From JAIRVZ01 sp031553755 (GTDB lineage: Bacteria > Bacteroidota > Bacteroidia > Bacteroidales > Azobacteroidaceae), in the NCBI GenBank assembly GCA_031553755.1, contig JAVBKZ010000068.1, forward strand, positions 4,673-68,672: a DNA stretch of 64,000 nucleotides, written 5' to 3'. Of this stretch, positions 60,711 to 64,000 are shown in pieces (position 1 is the first letter of the stretch; every line of letters begins with the position of its first letter). The position numbers and the translations under genes were made by a program. Under the pieces are notes generated by a model. That model made no database searches. It had not been told where the DNA came from and saw only the letters and a list, made by a program, of their open reading frames with translations.

Positions 60711-63371
60711 TTATTTATAAAGTTTATACTGTTTTGATTTTTTAATTATCTCTTCCAATTGTCCCAAGTTATAATTATTCGGTGGAATACAACCGATTTC
60801 GTATGGAATATCTACAGAAAAATCTATTGCAGGAAAGTTGCATTTTAACAAATTCGAATCAATCGTATATTTTGTATTCGGTAAATTGATGTTATAAGTA
60901 TTGCTGTAAATTTCATCTGAAAACCGATTTAATTCCCCACAAACTATCGCGTTGGATATTTTCTTTAATGCTCCTGATAATATTGATGCATAATTATTTG
61001 TTTGAGGACTTTGAATAACAAACAGGTTTCCTCCATACCCTTCTTTTGACTTAAATTCCAATGGATAATTTATTGTCTTAACAAATCCAATAGCATCTGA
61101 TTCCTCGAAAAAGAGGCTCATTGTATTTGATGATTTTTTTACCGTAATTTCTATTGTGATTTCAGAATTTGTAGTTTTCAGGTGGTTAAAAAAAGGATCA
61201 TTGGGTAAATTCGAAACGTCTTGTTCTCCCTTATTTTTAGATAAGTCTATAAATAAATTCTTTATCCCTGACTTTTGAATACTATCCAATGATATTTTCA
61301 AAAAATAGTCGAATTCTTTGTTGTGAGAATCATCGCATTTATTGTATTCAATTACTGCGATTGAATTATTGGGGTAACAGTATAGCCTGTAAGGAAGAAT
61401 ATCTGTTTTGTTGCCATATAAAACATTCCATTGGTCGGAAGGTAATCCTGTTATTTTTTCTTTTTTCTTTTTCCCCTTTGTAATTGTTTCCACGTCATAG
61501 GGCGATTGAACATCAAACATTCGGAGATAAAATGAAAATACTTTTTCTAAATCGCATTGTTTACAAACTGTATTTTTTTCGGAAATAAAATTAGAAATAC
61601 TATCCAATAAATGATGAATTTTTCTCCCGTTTATAGATATAATTTCCGATCGGGAATCATTTTCCGATTGAAAATAAACTTTCTTATTTTTTAGAAAAAT
61701 ACGAGGAAATAAATTATCGTCAGATTCGTCTGGTATATTTTTTAAGTCGAAAGAAGAACCCAATAAATAATTGTTTGATATTAATACTTTGATAAAAAAA
61801 GATGATTTATCCGGTTTATTGAATTGTTTAAAAAGGTTTTGTTTAATTTGCATTAAAGAATCTTTAGAAATAATTTTTGATAAATCGGGATGTAGATTTT
61901 CTAATGTATTGAAATAATAATCAATATCTTCCTGTAATTCATTAACTGTGTATGTTTTATTCGGAGAAGGGAAATTTTTTCTTCTTATTTGTCTGAATTC
62001 GGTTGATAAATTTTTTGACTTTTCAATAATGCTTCTCAACAGTTCTATGGTAAATTCATCCGGAAGTTCGCAACCGATTTCAAAAGGAATATCAGGGCAA
62101 ATACTTTTTGTTTCGCAATTATCAATATCTAATTTTTCAAAATATTTTTCGGCACAACTAAATGAAATTCCAGTATTTGGTAATTTGCTTATAAAAGCTT
62201 GAGTATAACTATTCAAAGGTTGTCCGGTTGGCTCTCCGGCAATTACTGCAAGCTTATTGCTTTTTATCAATTGGCTAAGATCATCTGCTGCCGAATAGGT
62301 ATACTTGCTTTGTAAAAAGTAAATATCGCCGGGAAATCCGTTGCAGTTACTTGATTTTGTATTATTTGTTTCATAAGTATAAGTGGTTTTCAAACTATCT
62401 GTATCTTGAAAATTATTTTTATCAACTCCAAATCGTTTTATATATTGTTTTTTCTTCATAGTCACTTTATTGCGATGACATAAATCCCCATGTTGCAAGT
62501 ATTTTAATATTCGGTCATTGTTTTCAGTACTACCTCCTCCATTAGCTGCAATATCAATAAATAGGTATTTGATTTTTCGTTTTTTTACTTCATTAAAAAA
62601 TTTATCTAAAAAAGAATCCATATTTTTCAATTTTTCAGAAGAGCAAGTATTGTATTGGAGTACTGCAATAGAATCGGAATCATAGAAAAATGAACGAAGT
62701 GGATACGTTTCTCGAATGTCTGGAATCGGCCATTTTATTTGTTTTTTTAACTCATTCTTATCAATTCCACCCATTATATAATTGATTGTGTCCCCATTCT
62801 CTATCTTTCCTGCTACATAAAATGGACTCTTTATGTTGCATAAAAGAAACATGTATTCTCTAAAGTATAGATTCATTTTACAAATTTTATTCTCATTATT
62901 TTCAGCATTAAAAAGGTTTTCTATTTTCCTTAATATTTCATTGACAGGTATTTGATTTATTGATAATATGTTTACCAAACCAAATGAATTGTCTTGGTGA
63001 AAAATATTAGTGTCTGAAAAGGTTATTTTTGGAAAAAATTTACCCCCGTTATTAATATACTGATTTACCTTTTCAAGATTATAAAAATAATTAATACCTG
63101 TATGTCCATCGAAAAAACAATTGGTTTGAGCAATATGCAACGCAAATTCATCTTTCGTCATCGGAGCTTGTTTCACAATATTATCTGTAATTCTCAAAAA
63201 TGAATCTTTTGGCACTTTAAACCATGAATTAGGATGTACTTCTTCTAATGTTTTGATATAAAAATCAATATCTTCCCTGACTTGTTGAGAAGAATAAAGT
63301 GTTTGTGTATAAGTGTACAAAACGCAGCAATTAGTTAAAAATAAAAAAAAAATCGGAATTTTGATGCGCAT
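60711..63371 (-). CDS. Tandem S41-peptidase-like exported protein, second half degenerate
   Basis: An 886-residue protein with a signal peptide (MRIKIPIFFLFLTNCCVLYTYTQT). It consists of two homologous halves (about 25-455 and 465-880), each starting with the same pattern (REDIDFYIKTLEEVHPN and QEDIDYYFNTLENLHPD) and each ending near PYEIGC or PFEIGC. The first half has LFIDIAANGGGSTENND and KYTYSAADDL, where the Ser is the likely S41 nucleophile (about residue 359). In the second half the corresponding place reads QTNNYASILSG, with the Ser replaced, and the glycine-rich block is KNKGEQ, so this half should be inactive. It may process or protect against the peptide outside the cytoplasm. It is the gene directly after the precursor. 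Confidence 0.8.
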   Translation of the reverse strand: MRIKIPIFFLFLTNCCVLYTYTQTLYSSQQVREDIDFYIKTLEEVHPNSWFKVPKDSFLRITDNIVKQAPMTKDEFALHIAQTNCFFDGHTGINYFYNLEKVNQYINNGGKFFPKITFSDTNIFHQDNSFGLVNILSINQIPVNEILRKIENLFNAENNENKICKMNLYFREYMFLLCNIKSPFYVAGKIENGDTINYIMGGIDKNELKKQIKWPIPDIRETYPLRSFFYDSDSIAVLQYNTCSSEKLKNMDSFLDKFFNEVKKRKIKYLFIDIAANGGGSTENNDRILKYLQHGDLCHRNKVTMKKKQYIKRFGVDKNNFQDTDSLKTTYTYETNNTKSSNCNGFPGDIYFLQSKYTYSAADDLSQLIKSNKLAVIAGEPTGQPLNSYTQAFISKLPNTGISFSCAEKYFEKLDIDNCETKSICPDIPFEIGCELPDEFTIELLRSIIEKSKNLSTEFRQIRRKNFPSPNKTYTVNELQEDIDYYFNTLENLHPDLSKIISKDSLMQIKQNLFKQFNKPDKSSFFIKVLISNNYLLGSSFDLKNIPDESDDNLFPRIFLKNKKVYFQSENDSRSEIISINGRKIHHLLDSISNFISEKNTVCKQCDLEKVFSFYLRMFDVQSPYDVETITKGKKKKEKITGLPSDQWNVLYGNKTDILPYRLYCYPNNSIAVIEYNKCDDSHNKEFDYFLKISLDSIQKSGIKNLFIDLSKNKGEQDVSNLPNDPFFNHLKTTNSEITIEITVKKSSNTMSLFFEESDAIGFVKTINYPLEFKSKEGYGGNLFVIQSPQTNNYASILSGALKKISNAIVCGELNRFSDEIYSNTYNINLPNTKYTIDSNLLKCNFPAIDFSVDIPYEIGCIPPNNYNLGQLEEIIKKSKQYKLYK

Positions 63372-63395
63372 ATTATAATGTTTTTTAGAAAATTA

Positions 63396-63429
63396 AGATT
63401 ATCTGAATTTTTAATTTTTCAGATAATCT
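63396..63429. terminator. Attenuator-like hairpin between precursor and operon
   Basis: An 11-bp perfect stem AGATTATCTGA (63396-63406) / TCAGATAATCT (63419-63429) in the 86-bp gap after the precursor stop. On the minus strand the following T-run is weak, so partial read-through is expected. Confidence 0.65.
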
Positions 63430-63457
63430 CATTTTTTATTTGTGACGAGTAAAATAA

Positions 63458-63799
63458 TTAGCAAATTCCAACAATTTTTGTCCCGATTGAATCTGTTGGC
63501 AAGCAAATTGTACCATTTTGATTTCCAGTACACTCACCTTCTTGATTGCTTGTTGGACAATTGGCCTTATCGCATACTAATGTCTTATTTTCACATTTAC
63601 CATCGCATTTGTCTTTACAACCGTCACATTTGTCCTTACAGCCAGTTTTACAGCCAATTAAATTAATACCACCTCCTACAGTCCTCATCATTGCCATAGA
63701 CTCTAATGTTTCTTCACTCAACAGTTCAGAAACTTCATCGAATTGAATATCCAACTTTTGGACCAATTCTTGTTTTTTAATTAAACCTTTTTCTTTCAT
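63458..63799 (-). CDS. GG-leader RiPP-like precursor peptide, Cys-rich core
   Basis: A 113-residue peptide. The leader (1-44) starts MKEKGLIKKQELVQKLDIQF and ends SMAMMRTVGGG, a double-glycine type cleavage motif suited to the C39 exporter. The 69-residue core has 11 cysteines (50, 54, 58, 61, 65, 69, 76, 81, 90, 99, 113), the first six spaced 3-4 apart in a Lys/Asp-rich run with two KDKCDG units. The rest is Asn/Gly/Thr-rich and ends in Cys. It has no signal peptide of its own. I do not know a characterised product with this core. The start ATG at 63799 lies about 30 bp from an insertion-sequence end. Confidence 0.82.
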   Translation of the reverse strand: MKEKGLIKKQELVQKLDIQFDEVSELLSEETLESMAMMRTVGGGINLIGCKTGCKDKCDGCKDKCDGKCENKTLVCDKANCPTSNQEGECTGNQNGTICLPTDSIGTKIVGIC

Positions 63800-63820
63800 A
63801 CTTTTTAAAATTAGAATTAA

Positions 63821-63848
63821 ACAATTATGTAACTACTCAGGTCAGCAC
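63821..63848. mobile_element. Putative terminus of an IS66-type insertion sequence
   Basis: GTAACTACTCAGGTCAGCAC starting at 63829 looks like an IS66-family end (begins GTAA), with a potential 8-bp target site ACAATTAT just outside (63821-63828). The other end is outside the window, so the duplication cannot be checked. Confidence 0.45.
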
Positions 63849-63866
63849 TTTAGGATCTGCGGGATT

Positions 63867-64000
63867 TTACAATTTGGCAATTTCTGCCAACGCATAATAC
63901 CTTGACCTTCCATTCTTCCTGGCAGTATCAGCGATAGAAAGCAGTTGTGAGAAAGAGTCCGCACCGGCATCGGATCGGAAGTATCCGCTGACTTTCTGCT
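63867..64000 (-). CDS. IS66 family transposase, C-terminal end (partial)
   Basis: The last 43 codons of a frame that runs off the window edge, translating to QKVSGYFRSDAGADSFSQLL and then SIADTARKNGR...EIAKL. This is the conserved C-terminal tail of IS66-type (DDE) transposases (the KVSGxFRSxxGAxxF and TARKNG motifs). The stop is at 63867-63869. The catalytic part is not visible. Confidence 0.75.
   Translation of the reverse strand, partial: QKVSGYFRSDAGADSFSQLLSIADTARKNGRSRYYALAEIAKL

Noticed and set aside
1..64000. tRNA or rRNA genes
   Set aside because: I looked through the intergenic spaces for T-loop and anticodon-arm patterns and saw none; a tRNAscan-SE run would decide.

Overview
The window reads as a chromosome segment of an AT-rich Bacteroidetes bacterium, most likely order Bacteroidales. 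The evidence is as follows. Promoters follow the TTTG - about 20 nt - TAnnTTTG pattern (for example before the rubrerythrin and hipBA genes). Starts lack strong Shine-Dalgarno sequences. C-terminal type IX secretion sorting domains occur on large exported proteins. The gene families are typical of the group (DUF3467, DUF3078, bacterial alpha-2-macroglobulin, PL9 lyase, GH2 with CBM32, Nfn transhydrogenase, Bacteroidetes aspartokinase). Rubrerythrin and NfnAB suggest an anaerobic life style. Species cannot be named from the sequence alone.

Layout. 0-14 kb: a partial gene and a DUF2459 protein, an exported GH2 beta-galactosidase, an FMN oxidoreductase with DUF3467, ribosomal proteins L21/L27, a PL9 pectate-lyase-like exoenzyme, a lipoprotein, aquaporin and a GHL10 glycosidase. 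14-26.6 kb: aspartokinase - lipoprotein - MarC - ATP-grasp-like operon, copy A of a tiny membrane-peptide cassette, SulP, rubrerythrin, flavodoxin-fold reductase, murF-dedA, a FadL-type porin, and a DUF4143 ATPase. 26.6-46 kb: topoisomerase III, a 1980-aa alpha-2-macroglobulin without thioester, an ATPase gene remnant, a TPM protein, a GT4 glycosyltransferase with an in-gene heptanucleotide tract, a 1607-aa T9SS surface protein, and NfnAB. 46-54 kb: accessory-type region with a Rpn-like nuclease, copy B of the peptide cassette (inverted), HipBA, a lipoprotein with a C-type-lectin-like hypervariable end and a strongly folded 5' leader, several dispersed repeats, then ychF and a DUF3078 protein.

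54-64 kb holds the most interesting system: a complete RiPP-like cluster, all on the minus strand. A GG-leader precursor with 11 cysteines in its 69-residue core is followed by a tandem S41-peptidase-like protein (second half lacking the catalytic Ser), a radical SAM/SPASM maturase, a C39 peptidase-ABC exporter, an HlyD adaptor, a GT2 glycosyltransferase and a GDPD-like membrane-anchored protein. The end of an IS66-type element lies about 30 bp upstream of the precursor start. Functionally: the precursor would be modified by the radical SAM enzyme, cleaved after its GG motif and exported by the ABC/HlyD pair, with the S41-like protein and glycosyltransferase as accessory factors; the product's chemistry and activity are unknown.

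Intergenic space carries several families of dispersed inverted repeats. I saw no tRNA, rRNA or CRISPR array.
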